Shown here: piece by piece, positions 52,778 to 61,111 of the stretch
How the letters are laid out: each line of letters begins with the position of its first letter
Numbering within the stretch: the stretch's first letter is position 1
Source: Peribacillus simplex
GTDB lineage: Bacteria; Bacillota; Bacilli; Bacillales; DSM-1321
Direction: 5' to 3'
Length of the DNA: 64,000 bases
NCBI RefSeq assembly: GCF_001542915.1
Contig: NZ_LNNH01000002.1
Span: 1 to 64,000, forward strand
The notes under the pieces: model-generated
Database searches by the model: none
What the model saw: the letters and a program-made list of their open reading frames with translations, nothing else
What the model was told of the DNA's origin: nothing
Made by a program: the position numbers and the translations under genes

Positions 52778-53293
52778 GTGGAACTTCACAATGGAAAATT
52801 AGATAGATTGGCATTAAATATGAAAGAGATAATTCGGAATTCCGGTTATCCATACGAGAATATCATCTTTCTCTGCATAGGTTCCGACCGTTCCATAGGA
52901 GATTCTTTAGGCCCATTAGTAGGAACGATGCTTAAAGAACATCAAGTGCCGTATCGTGTTTATGGCACTTTGGAAAAACCTGTACATGCATTTAATTTGG
53001 AGGAAACATTAAAAGAAATCAATAAAAAATTCAAAAAGCCACTTATTTTTAGTGTGGATGCCTGTTTAGGCGAGCAAAACCAAGTGGGGGATGTTTTCCT
53101 GAAAGAGGGACCGCTTGTACCTGGAAAAGCCTTGAAAAAGATTTTGCCGGAAGTGGGCGATTTTCATATCGTGGGGATGGTCAATTATATCGATCCGTTG
53201 CCAACGATGCAATTTTTAAATGATACCCGTCTATACACGGTCATGAATTTGGCGAAAAGAATCGTGAACATAATCATTGAAGCATCTAATTAG
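52778..53293 (+). CDS. yyaC: Spore protein YyaC, GPR-like putative protease
   Basis: A 171-aa protein of the YyaC/GPR-like family. IIFLCIGSDRSIGDSLGPLVGTML near the start, IFSVDACLGEQNQVGDVFLKEGPLVPG in the middle and VGMVNYIDPLPTMQFLNDTRLYTVMNLAKRI at the end follow B. subtilis YyaC, made in sporulation. The fold is that of hydrogenase-maturation/GPR proteases; activity is unproven. AAAGGAG is eight bases before the GTG at 52778, and the longer frame from 52721 is rejected. Confidence 0.87.
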   Translation: MELHNGKLDRLALNMKEIIRNSGYPYENIIFLCIGSDRSIGDSLGPLVGTMLKEHQVPYRVYGTLEKPVHAFNLEETLKEINKKFKKPLIFSVDACLGEQNQVGDVFLKEGPLVPGKALKKILPEVGDFHIVGMVNYIDPLPTMQFLNDTRLYTVMNLAKRIVNIIIEASN

Positions 53294-53309
53294 GATCCTA
53301 TAATGTAGA

Positions 53310-53362
53310 CGGGGCTGTCGCATGAACCTTTTCAAATGGGTTTTATGCGGCAGTCCCGTTTT
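53310..53362. terminator. Bidirectional hairpin after yyaC
   Basis: A 14-pair stem, with two wobble pairs, spans 53310-53323 and 53345-53358, followed by TTTT. It lies between convergent genes. Confidence 0.75.
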
Positions 53363-53379
53363 CCTAGAAAATTGGATGA

Positions 53380-54690
53380 TTATGTGATAGCTCCCGTCAA
53401 AATAGCAACAATGATGAGAATTAATGAACAAATAAGGGCCCATTTAAATGCAAACCGCTGCAGTTCACCGATATCCGTTTTTACCATACCTACTATTAGA
53501 AGCGTCGAAGCAACGAGCGGACTTAAAAAATGTATCGGCTGGCCCAGTACGGAAGCCCGGGCAACTTCCAATGGATTCACTCCATATGCAGCACCTGCTT
53601 CAGCAAGGATGGGGAGAACCCCAAAGTAATAAGCATCATTGGATAAGACGAATGTAAAGGGCATGCTGGTCAAGGCAACGACCAAAGGGAAAAATGAGCC
53701 TAAAGAATCTGGAATGATGGCGACTAGTGAATTTGCGATCGCATTAACCATTTTAGTGCCTGAAAATATCCCCGTGAAAATCCCAGCCGCAAAGACCAAT
53801 GTTACTACCGTTATGGCGTTGCCAGCATGGGCCATGACCCGTTCCCTTTGCTGCTCCAAATTAGGATAATTGATGATTGAAGCAAGAACAAAACCAATCA
53901 GGAATAAAACAGGTACCGGTATTAATCCCATTACCAGGACGACCATGACCGCAAGCGTTAAGATAAGGTTGATCCAAATTAATTTTGGCCGCTTTACATC
54001 ATCAGGCATGACGGAAGTGACCGCTGCCTCATCAAGAGCTACTTTCATTCCTGGAGCGTAATGGATTTGAACGATGCCAAGCTTCTTACGCTCCTGTTTT
54101 CCAAGTACATAGGCAGTAAAAAGAATGGCAGCCATACCGGCCAGCATGGTTGGGATGATCGGAATGAAGAACTCATTTGCATGTAAACCTAAAGAGGCGA
54201 TCGCTCTTGTGGCAGGGCCTCCCCAAGGCGTCATTCCACTCATGATACTTACGGAAAGCATGGATATCGTAGCAAGAATGAGGGGATTCATGCCAAGCCT
54301 CAAGTAAAGCGGCAGCATGGCAGAAACCGTAATCATATGCGTCGTGGTTCCATCACCGTCCAAAGCCACGGTCATGGCTATCACGGCAGTTCCTATTGCT
54401 ATCTTCACTGGATCTCCCTTCACGATTTTCAACATCGATTTGATAAGCGGATCGAATAGGCCTGCATCAATAAGGATTCCGAAAAACAAGATGGCGAACA
54501 ATAGTAAGGCAGCTGAAGGAGCAACAACTTTTAACCCTTCAAGCATCATATCCCCAAGTTTGGAACCAAAACCGCCAATGAGGGCAAAAATGATAGGGAC
54601 AATCGTCAAGGCTGTAACCGGAGACAAACGTTTGGACATAATTAAGTAAGTGAAGATGACGACCATTGAAACACCAAGAAAAGTAAGTAT
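53380..54690 (-). CDS. yraO: CitMHS-family citrate/metal symporter, YraO-like
   Basis: A membrane protein of 428-436 aa with about 12 helices. YLIMSKRLSPVTALTIVPIIFALIGG, VALDGDGTTTHMITVSAMLPLY and FVLSNDAYYFGVLPILAEAG are hallmarks of CitM/CitH citrate-metal transporters; beside a LysR and a PrpF gene it matches the yraMNO cluster. The first ATG (54666) cuts into helix 1 and lacks a good site, while AGGAGGGG fits codons ATC 54693 or ATA 54690, giving a CitM-like N-terminus (ILTFLGVSMVV). A non-canonical start is therefore proposed; see findings. A cre-like site lies at 54709-54722. It likely imports citrate, isocitrate or aconitate. Confidence 0.88.
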   Translation of the reverse strand: MLTFLGVSMVVIFTYLIMSKRLSPVTALTIVPIIFALIGGFGSKLGDMMLEGLKVVAPSAALLLFAILFFGILIDAGLFDPLIKSMLKIVKGDPVKIAIGTAVIAMTVALDGDGTTTHMITVSAMLPLYLRLGMNPLILATISMLSVSIMSGMTPWGGPATRAIASLGLHANEFFIPIIPTMLAGMAAILFTAYVLGKQERKKLGIVQIHYAPGMKVALDEAAVTSVMPDDVKRPKLIWINLILTLAVMVVLVMGLIPVPVLFLIGFVLASIINYPNLEQQRERVMAHAGNAITVVTLVFAAGIFTGIFSGTKMVNAIANSLVAIIPDSLGSFFPLVVALTSMPFTFVLSNDAYYFGVLPILAEAGAAYGVNPLEVARASVLGQPIHFLSPLVASTLLIVGMVKTDIGELQRFAFKWALICSLILIIVAILTGAIT

Positions 54691-54708
54691 GATATTCCCC
54701 TCCTATAA

Positions 54709-54722
54709 AGAAATCGCTTACA
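54709..54722. promoter_or_regulatory. cre-like site before yraO-like gene
   Basis: AGAAATCGCTTACA fits the cre consensus except for the first base. It lies close to the ribosome binding site, where bound CcpA would block transcription. Confidence 0.5.
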
Positions 54723-54802
54723 AAATGAATCAGCTACAAAAGGTAAACCAGTCTTATAGTTTCCAACTCTCATTCTTTTTTTAGAATATTACAAAATTTT
54801 AA

Positions 54803-54856
54803 ATAAGTAAAATACATGATTTTTATTGTTTTTATAAAAAAAAACTTATAATCCAA
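54803..54856. promoter_or_regulatory. Shared YraN-type sites before yraO-like gene
   Basis: The minus strand reads ATGTATTTTACTTAT across 54803-54817, identical to a 15-mer at 55832-55846 before the prpF-type gene. On the plus strand ACTTATAATCCAA at 54844 also recurs with one change at 55841. These are probable LysR binding sites. Confidence 0.55.
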
Positions 54857-54872
54857 AATCAAAAAATAAAAA

Positions 54873-54906
54873 GCACAATGAAAATGGGGAACCATTTTCA
54901 TTGTGC
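54873..54906. terminator. Terminator after the second LysR gene
   Basis: Perfect 15-bp arms 54873-54887 and 54892-54906 around GGAA; on the minus strand it is followed by a T-run. It separates the LysR transcript from the downstream CitMHS gene. Confidence 0.85.
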
Positions 54907-54913
54907 CATATGT

Positions 54914-55777
54914 TCAGAGAGTGGCGCTTTTATTTAAAAAATCAATGAAGTTTTTAACGGAAGATAGCTTTAATGCTTCTTGGTTATACATTAACCATGT
55001 ATTTCTTAATACAGGTTCTCCATTTTTATAGGATAATCCGTACGTATGCAAGCTATCGGCTGGCTGCATACATATTTCCGGCAATATGGAAACGCCAAGA
55101 TCGTTTTTAACCATCTCTTTGCACGTTTCCTGCCGATCCGTCTCCATGGTAACGAGCGGAGGTTCCGAGAATCTGTCGTGCCACCAGCCGTTAATTAAGT
55201 TTTTTAGCGAACTATCAGTTTTGTAATTGATGAACGGAAGTTCCGGAAGATTATCCAAATCGACCTGTTTTTTAGAAATTAAGCAAAGTCTTTCTTTATG
55301 CAGCAACGTTTTAATCCCATACCATTCATAATTCCCCCGTAAAATGCCCAATTGGACACTCGAAGAATCAAGAAGGTGCATAATTTCCGTACTCCATCCT
55401 GTATTGACATTAAATTGGACATGAGGAAATTGGGTAGAAAAACTTTTCAATAATTTTGGAAGCTTATATTGGGCGAAATTACTGGAAACCCCCAGCCGTA
55501 ACGTGCCTCTTACCTCATTTTGCATATTCAACATATAATCTTTGGTTTGCTGCAGTTTTTTGACCATTTCCTCTGCATAACCAGCTAAATGTATCCCTTC
55601 GGAAGTGAATTCGATACCACCCTTGATTTTAAAGAAAATACTTGTTCCAAACTCTTTCTCCAAGTTTTTAAGTCGGTAGGTTAATGCAGGCTGAGAAATA
55701 TATAAACGCTCTGCGGCACGAGTGATGCTTTTTTCTTCATAAAGCACCCTTATCGCTGTCCAATCTTTTTCGTCCAT
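54914..55777 (-). CDS. yraN: LysR-family regulator, YraN-like (second paralogue)
   Basis: A 287-aa LysR-type regulator with HTH SITRAAERLYISQPALTYRLKNLEKEFG and effector domain segments LRLGVSSNFAQYKLPKLLKSF and RQETCKEMVKNDLGVSILPE. The ATG at 55777 is preferred; AAAGAGG is eight bases upstream, while the GTG at 55786 overlaps that site. It sits between the CitMHS gene, which has its own promoter, and a divergent PrpF-type gene, as yraN does in B. subtilis. Identical 15-bp sequences before both neighbours suggest it controls both. Confidence 0.9.
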   Translation of the reverse strand: MDEKDWTAIRVLYEEKSITRAAERLYISQPALTYRLKNLEKEFGTSIFFKIKGGIEFTSEGIHLAGYAEEMVKKLQQTKDYMLNMQNEVRGTLRLGVSSNFAQYKLPKLLKSFSTQFPHVQFNVNTGWSTEIMHLLDSSSVQLGILRGNYEWYGIKTLLHKERLCLISKKQVDLDNLPELPFINYKTDSSLKNLINGWWHDRFSEPPLVTMETDRQETCKEMVKNDLGVSILPEICMQPADSLHTYGLSYKNGEPVLRNTWLMYNQEALKLSSVKNFIDFLNKSATL

Positions 55778-55831
55778 ACTAAACACCTCTTTACTGATTA
55801 TAAGATTTTTTTTTGTTTTTTTAAAAAAAAT

Positions 55832-55853
55832 ATGTATTTTACTTATAATTCAA
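55832..55853. promoter_or_regulatory. Shared YraN-type sites before prpF-type gene
   Basis: ATGTATTTTACTTAT at 55832, followed by the overlapping ACTTATAATTCAA at 55841, repeats sequence found before the CitMHS gene. It lies in the divergent yraN-yraM intergenic region. Confidence 0.55.
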
Positions 55854-55919
55854 TTTATCATACTATACTTTCAAAGGAACTGGTAGTGCTGGAATACTAT
55901 TTTAAAGGTGGTTAATGTA

Positions 55920-57047
55920 ATGAAAATACCAGTAGTATTGATGCGTGGCGGTACAAGTAAAGGGGTCTTTTTCAATTATGAACATATGCCTTCCGATCCG
56001 TTACAGTGGGAAGCGTTTTTACTGGATGTAATGGGTAGTCCCGATCATAGACAGATTGATGGTCTTGGTGGAGCTAATTCATTGACTAGTAAAGCAGCGA
56101 TCATCAAGAAGTCTGATTCATTGGATTATGATGTGGAGTACACATTCGCCCAGATAAGCATAGATAATCAGATGGTGGATTTTAAAGGGAATTGTGGGAA
56201 TATATCATCCGGGGTAGGACCATACGCCATTGAGCAAGGATTAGTTCCGGCCATCGAACCTGTTACAACGGTAAGGATTTTTAATAAAAATACACAAAAA
56301 TTGATTACAGCAGAAGTGGAAGTTGAAAATGGACAAGTGAAAACAGAGGGAGCCTGCTCCATTCCAGGCGTTCCTGGGACTGGGTCACCTGTATACCTGT
56401 CTTTTAATCGTGCAGAAGGGGCTGTAACCGGGAAGATTTTCCCTACAGGAAACCCAATTGACATGATCAAAACTAAAGACCGGTTGATCCCAGTTTCGAT
56501 TATTGACGTCGCAAATCCCCTTGTTTTTGTAAGAGCTCATGATATCGGCTTGGTCGGAAGTGAATTGCCTGCGGACTTTTCACAGGAAAAACTAAATGAA
56601 CTGGAAGAAATCCGCGCCATTGCAGCGGAAATGTGTCAATTTTCCGATAGAAAAACTGCAACGATTAAATCTCCTGCTGTGCCCAAAATGACCATCATTG
56701 CCCCTCCTATGAATTATATAGATGTAACAGGAACGGAAAGGAAAGCGGACGACATGGATTTGGTGATCAGGATGATGTCCATGCAAAAGCCTCATCAAGC
56801 GCTTGCCATTACAGGGGCTATCTGCACAACTGCCGGAGCGTACTTACAGGAAACGATCTTATCTGAAATGGTGAAAATTAGAAACGAGATTCTCCGATTG
56901 GCCCACCCCGCAGGTATAATGGAAACAAAGGTTGACTTCCTTGCAGGACATATCCGCGCCATTAAAGTTGTCCGCACAGCGAGGATCATCTTAGAAGGAT
57001 ACGTGTACACGAAAAGAAATTACGAACTTATTCACCAATTGGCATGA
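55920..57047 (+). CDS. yraM: PrpF-family isomerase, YraM-like
   Basis: A 375-aa protein of the PrpF/AcnD-accessory family (two diaminopimelate-epimerase-like domains). VVLMRGGTSKGVFFNYEHMP at the start, DGLGGANSLTSKAAII, and FKGNCGNISSGVGPYAIEQGLV with its catalytic-site Cys are typical, as is PTGNPIDMI. PrpF isomerises trans- and cis-2-methylaconitate; related enzymes act on aconitate or citraconate-type acids. Next to a CitMHS transporter and LysR gene it likely feeds an imported tricarboxylate into the citric acid cycle. AAAGGTGG precedes the ATG at 55920. No acnD or prpBCD gene is present. Confidence 0.9.
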   Translation: MKIPVVLMRGGTSKGVFFNYEHMPSDPLQWEAFLLDVMGSPDHRQIDGLGGANSLTSKAAIIKKSDSLDYDVEYTFAQISIDNQMVDFKGNCGNISSGVGPYAIEQGLVPAIEPVTTVRIFNKNTQKLITAEVEVENGQVKTEGACSIPGVPGTGSPVYLSFNRAEGAVTGKIFPTGNPIDMIKTKDRLIPVSIIDVANPLVFVRAHDIGLVGSELPADFSQEKLNELEEIRAIAAEMCQFSDRKTATIKSPAVPKMTIIAPPMNYIDVTGTERKADDMDLVIRMMSMQKPHQALAITGAICTTAGAYLQETILSEMVKIRNEILRLAHPAGIMETKVDFLAGHIRAIKVVRTARIILEGYVYTKRNYELIHQLA

Positions 57048-57539
57048 ATCGTTAACTCAATAAACCGAAAACACACTTGCTAAGACGACGCATCGAGTGT
57101 CCATCGATCTGTTATGCTCGCAGGTTCTAACCAATCCGTACCCGCTAGTGTCATCACTAGCTTCTCCAATTTCGCTACGCCAAATTTTATGACCGTTAAC
57201 CAAACATGGATTTATGCATGATAATCAGCTGATCATTCCCGTTATCTATCGATTCATACACCCTCTGAAAAACGTTTCGGTACAGCTTCAGGTATAGGAT
57301 GGGTACTGTGTGGATCGGTTTTAAGTGGGCTGTATTTTTTCGGCACCGCCGAAGATAAGGAACGATCAGCTTGGTTGGTGACTTAAATGGCAGAAGGTAC
57401 TGACCATAGGGAAGCATTTTTTTCAAGGAATTTATAAAATTTGAAGGAAATGTACAATCGATCGACTACGTCAAATGGGCTGTACACATACTGGAGAATG
57501 ATTGTGCATCACAGTCATGAATGATTGTAGCTTCTTTTT
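57048..57539. other. Intergenic region with possible gene debris
   Basis: No gene is seen in these 492 bases. A plus-strand frame near 57265-57388 encodes a hydrophobic stretch, VLSGLYFFGTAEDKERSAW, without start or ribosome binding site. It may be a fragment of a lost membrane protein. Confidence 0.35.
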
Positions 57540-57791
57540 GTGAACAAGATAGTATTTTTGAAGTTGAAGATTATTTTTCAAAGATCTATAAGAGAATTAG
57601 GTTTGCAGGAACCTTTACCCGAAGAATGTACAAATGATTATATGGAGATATTATTAACGAAAATTTCAAATGGTGAAGGAGATGTTCTTGAAATCGCTGA
57701 TGAGATATATACCGTCGTCCGTGAACATTTCCCTAATGAAAGTTTATCAGTCTGGTATGATATTAGTGAAAAAATTCATGTCCTTCAATAG
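57540..57791 (+). CDS. Small hypothetical protein (possibly DUF1871-like)
   Basis: An 83-aa acidic helical protein: KIIFQRSIRELGLQEPLPEECTNDY, then LEIADEIYTVVREHFPNESLSVWYDISEKI. The size and the final helix recall DUF1871 proteins of Bacillus, but the match is weak. It would start at GTG 57540 without a clear ribosome binding site, so the 5' end is uncertain. Function unknown. Confidence 0.45.
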   Translation: MNKIVFLKLKIIFQRSIRELGLQEPLPEECTNDYMEILLTKISNGEGDVLEIADEIYTVVREHFPNESLSVWYDISEKIHVLQ

Positions 57792-57828
57792 GGTGATAAT
57801 ATTGAAAGTTTAACTAAGGGTGCATTAA

Positions 57829-58053
57829 TTACAACGATCGTGGAAGAAGCCAAAACACAATTAAAAAGCTATTGTAAATGAACGTTACCAGTTGTACCAA
57901 ACGATACCTCCTAAAATGAATGGGGATGCAAGCCATGAATATTCCATAAAAAGATAATTCAAATTCTTCGGGATTTCCACTAAAGGATCTAAGACCTGTT
58001 CTATCCATTGAAGGTCTTTTTAGGCTGTTTTTTTCCTCTTCTTTTTTGCTCAT
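57829..58053 (-). CDS. Small hypothetical protein
   Basis: A 74-aa protein with a charged start (MSKKEEEKNSLKRPSMDR), the segment FELSFYGIFMACIPIHFRRYRLVQL and a hydrophobic C-terminal helix. GGGAGAGGG stands before the ATG at 58053, which supports translation; the frame runs upstream to 58113 but lacks another site. It may be a membrane-associated protein of unknown role. Confidence 0.55.
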   Translation of the reverse strand: MSKKEEEKNSLKRPSMDRTGLRSFSGNPEEFELSFYGIFMACIPIHFRRYRLVQLVTFIYNSFLIVFWLLPRSL

Positions 58054-58283
58054 GAATCCCTCTCCCTTCCGACTAATATATTCCATTTTACAATTTACTA
58101 CGAAAAAAATCACCTAATTCCTACATTCTCTGCTTGATGGTGCTTTGTTCATAAATAAATACATATTGATGCGATATTGCGCGTTTGTGTATAATTTGAA
58201 GTGGTGAAGCATGAGTTCATTGAAATTGTGGTAGAATAAAGGCTGTTTTTGGCTACTTTGATGGGATTCAACAAGCAATGCAA

Positions 58284-58393
58284 TGTGATTGATTTCGCCT
58301 CCAATGGACAGCTTTACAGAGGGCGGGCGGTGAGCTTCCTCGTCGTGAACGCCTGTTCAGTCTCACTGGTCCAGCTGCTCCCGCAGGAGTTTC
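58284..58393. repeat. Degenerate dispersed Bacillus intergenic repeat
   Basis: On the minus strand this reads ACTCCTGCGGGAGCAGC, then GTGAGACTGAACAGGCG, AGGAAGCTCACCGCCCGCC and TGTAAAGC, which follows the order of the abundant intergenic repeat seen many times in Bacillus/Peribacillus genomes. Several positions are changed, so it is an old copy. It explains the spurious 67-aa frame here. Confidence 0.7.
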
Positions 58394-58476
58394 AAAAAAC
58401 TGCTTCAATCAACCTGGAATTGCTTCGTTTTAAAACCAACAAAAGAACCTAATTTAAAGAAAGTTTGGTGACTTCA

Positions 58477-59022
58477 ATGTCCACGGTGGATAGAAGAATA
58501 CTCAAATCCCAACAAGCGATTAAAAAAGCTTTCATCGAACTGATGTCTGAAAAAAATTTCGACCAGATTACGATACAAGATATATCCGACAGGGCAAATG
58601 TAGGCAGAAGGACAATATATCATCATTATCTCGATAAGTTTGATTTACTGGATAAGCTCATTGAAGAACATATTAACGAACTAAGAAAACTGTGCCGATC
58701 AGCATCGGAAATGGATTTCATAGATGCGAATCTGATTTGGTTCGAATACTTTGAAAGAAATTTCTTATTCTTTTCGACGATGCTAAAGAGCAAGGGGGCT
58801 TCCGCTTTTCGGAGTCAGTTCCTGGAATTTGTCATGGAGGAATTAAGCGTTGATGTGAATATAAACGAAGGGGGAAATCAAGGATTAAGCAAAGAAGTCG
58901 TTCTTAGGTTCTTCGGATCCGCTGTAGTAGGCGTAGTCGAATCATATTTCACGAAAGATATACCTGATCCGCCTCAAGTCGTCGCAGAACAATTGGGACT
59001 TTTATTGGACAGGAACCTATAA
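58477..59022 (+). CDS. TetR-family transcriptional regulator
   Basis: A 181-aa regulator with an N-terminal HTH (SEKNFDQITIQDISDRANVGRRTIYHHYLDKFDLLDKLIEEH) and a helical ligand domain resembling the DhaS/TetR_C_7-type group (WFEYFERNFLFFSTMLKSKGASAFR). The ATG at 58477 follows a weak GGTG site. No clear partner gene is adjacent; the downstream gene is a fragment, so its target may have been lost or lie elsewhere. Confidence 0.85.
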   Translation: MSTVDRRILKSQQAIKKAFIELMSEKNFDQITIQDISDRANVGRRTIYHHYLDKFDLLDKLIEEHINELRKLCRSASEMDFIDANLIWFEYFERNFLFFSTMLKSKGASAFRSQFLEFVMEELSVDVNINEGGNQGLSKEVVLRFFGSAVVGVVESYFTKDIPDPPQVVAEQLGLLLDRNL

Positions 59023-59062
59023 TTGTCTCCATCATGAATGGGTCCCCATTGAGTGGGGAGTA

Positions 59063-59197
59063 ATGGAAGCGAAAATTCAAAGGCTGTTGGCCGATCTGGA
59101 ATCAACGAACAGGGAAGTCCGATATGAAGACTATACGAAGTTTGTCACGGCAAGACATACTTTGCAGTTCTATTGCCTGGACAACTGGATATGTTAA
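59063..59197 (+). pseudogene. Truncated HEAT-repeat-like gene fragment
   Basis: A 44-codon frame begins with IQRLLADLESTNREVRYEDYTKF, which resembles the first repeat of small HEAT-like proteins in Bacillus, then breaks off. No ribosome binding site of quality and no downstream continuation are seen. It is most likely a decayed gene. Confidence 0.4.
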
Positions 59198-59287
59198 TCT
59201 TACTTTTCGCTTTACCCAATGCGTTGATTTTATATCCAATAAGCCTGGATCAGGGGAGGGCTCACTCTGTTAGGAAGCTATAGAATG

Positions 59288-59316
59288 AAAAGGGATCCAA
59301 AGCGGATCCCTTTTTA
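59288..59316. terminator. Terminator between fragment and poxB-type gene
   Basis: AAAAGGGATCC pairs perfectly with GGATCCCTTTT around AAAGC, with A- and T-runs on both sides. It serves the minus-strand pyruvate oxidase gene. Confidence 0.85.
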
Positions 59317-59326
59317 ATTCACCTGA

Positions 59327-61051
59327 CTAGCGCAGGAGATTTGTTTTGGCAAGTTCGATTAATTTATTGCCATCACCATTGAGCACTGCCTTGACCATCC
59401 ATAATGTAAAACCATGTGCTTGGTCAAATTCTATTCTTGGCGGAAGGGATATTTCCTGGCGATTCACGAGTACATCCAATAATACGGGTCCATCATGTTC
59501 AAAAGCCCGCTTCAGTGAATCCTGGAGGTCTGCTGGATCTTCTACACGTATCCCCATAATTCCCATTGCTTCGGCAACGGCTGCCAGGTTCGGGTTTTTA
59601 AGCTCTGTACCGGTTTCCAAATAGCCTGCTGCCTTCATCTCCAATTCGACAAAGCTAAGCGCACTGTTGTTGAATACGATGATCTTTACGGGCAGATTAT
59701 GCTGTCGCAGGGTCAGCATATCTCCCATTAACATGGAAAGGCCCCCATCGCCTGAAAGGGCAATGACCTGCCTGCCTGAATCGATGCACTGCGCCCCGAT
59801 TGCTTGCGGCAAGGCATTTGCCATCGAACCGTGATTGAAGGATCCCAATAATCTCCTTTTTCCATTCATTTCAAGGTACCTGGCTGCCCACAAGGTAGGT
59901 GTCCCTACGTCACAGGTGAAGATCGCATCCTCGCTGGCAAGGTCACTGACCATTTTCGTTAAGTATTGAGGGTGGATGGGTGTATGGCCTGGTTTGCCTA
60001 CTACTAGTTCATCAAGCCCTTCGCGGACATTTTTATAATGATCGACAAATTTATTCAAGTGTCGCTGGCCATGCTTTTCTGTTAGATAAGGAAGCAATGC
60101 TTCAATCGTATTCTTGACATCACCGCATAGGCCCAATGTTAAATTTGCCCGCCGCCCAAGGTGCTCAGCCCTGAGGTCAACCTGAAGGATTTGGGCTTTC
60201 TTGGGGAAGAATTGTCGGTATGGGAAGTCGGTTCCGAGCATCAGCAATACATCACAATCCATCATGGCGTGATATCCTGAAGAGTAGCCAATCAGACCTG
60301 TAAGACCTACAGAGTATGGATTATCATATTCAAGATGCTCCTTCCCACGTAGGGCGATGACCATCGGTGACTTCAACCGGTCACAGAGTTCCATCAGCTG
60401 GGGATGGGCGCCTTCACAGCCTGCACCGCATAATAATGTAATTCGCTTGCCATCATTTAAATATTCCGCCAGCCTTTGCAATTCGGCATCGGATGGGCGG
60501 ACAACGGGTTCCGTCACATGGACGACCTTCTCAGGGACGGCTTCACTGTCAGGCATTGCAGCTACATCACCCGGAAGAACCAAAACGGCGACGCCTTTTC
60601 TTGAAACCGCATGCTGCATGGCGATTGTGACCATACGAGGCATATGCTCAGGTTTCGACACCAGTTCACTGAAGTGGCTGCATTCCTTGAAAAGCTGTTC
60701 AGGGTGGGTCTGTTGGAAATACTCGCCGCCAATTTCATTGCTCGGAATATGGGCCGCGATAGCCAAGACGGGAATCCGGCTGCGATGGCAATCATACAAG
60801 CCATTGATAAGATGAAGGTTCCCAGGGCCGCTGCTGCCTGCGCAAACGGCGATGCTGCCGCTCAACAGGGAATCCGAGCCTGCGGCAAATGCTGCGACTT
60901 CTTCGTGACGGACCCCGATCCACTCGATCTTGCCAGAGCGTCTGATGGAATCGAGGACAGCATTCAAGGAGTCTCCAACAATTCCATAAATCCTTTTCAC
61001 ACCTGCTTGCAATAATGAGTCAATTAATAGGTCTGCGATTGTTTGCTTCAT
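59327..61051 (-). CDS. Pyruvate oxidase, PoxB/YdaP-type (TPP and FAD)
   Basis: A 574-aa thiamine-diphosphate enzyme with the three-domain layout: N-terminal pyrimidine-binding domain (GVRHEEVAAFAAGSDSLLSG with the catalytic Glu), FAD-type central domain (LLCGAGCEGAH, LMLGTDFPYRQFFP) and C-terminal diphosphate domain with GDGGLSMLMGDMLTLRQHNLPV. It ends in KLIELAKTNLLR, close to the membrane-contact end of E. coli PoxB. It would oxidise pyruvate to acetate and CO2, passing electrons to quinone. AAGGAGG lies before the ATG. It lies 60 bp downstream of an OFA-type transporter gene on the same strand. Confidence 0.9.
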   Translation of the reverse strand: MKQTIADLLIDSLLQAGVKRIYGIVGDSLNAVLDSIRRSGKIEWIGVRHEEVAAFAAGSDSLLSGSIAVCAGSSGPGNLHLINGLYDCHRSRIPVLAIAAHIPSNEIGGEYFQQTHPEQLFKECSHFSELVSKPEHMPRMVTIAMQHAVSRKGVAVLVLPGDVAAMPDSEAVPEKVVHVTEPVVRPSDAELQRLAEYLNDGKRITLLCGAGCEGAHPQLMELCDRLKSPMVIALRGKEHLEYDNPYSVGLTGLIGYSSGYHAMMDCDVLLMLGTDFPYRQFFPKKAQILQVDLRAEHLGRRANLTLGLCGDVKNTIEALLPYLTEKHGQRHLNKFVDHYKNVREGLDELVVGKPGHTPIHPQYLTKMVSDLASEDAIFTCDVGTPTLWAARYLEMNGKRRLLGSFNHGSMANALPQAIGAQCIDSGRQVIALSGDGGLSMLMGDMLTLRQHNLPVKIIVFNNSALSFVELEMKAAGYLETGTELKNPNLAAVAEAMGIMGIRVEDPADLQDSLKRAFEHDGPVLLDVLVNRQEISLPPRIEFDQAHGFTLWMVKAVLNGDGNKLIELAKTNLLR

Positions 61052-61111
61052 TCTTTTCCTCCTTGATCTTCATGATGATAATAGATGCTTCCTAATTGGG
61101 AGATGCAATGG

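Noticed and set aside
57196-57426. 76-codon minus-strand frame
   Set aside because: No ribosome binding site, no motif, and the opposite strand also looks like debris.
58249-58452. 67-codon plus-strand frame
   Set aside because: It lies over a degenerate dispersed repeat, so it is not a gene.
60357-60815. 152-codon plus-strand frame
   Set aside because: It is antisense to the pyruvate oxidase gene in a conserved region.
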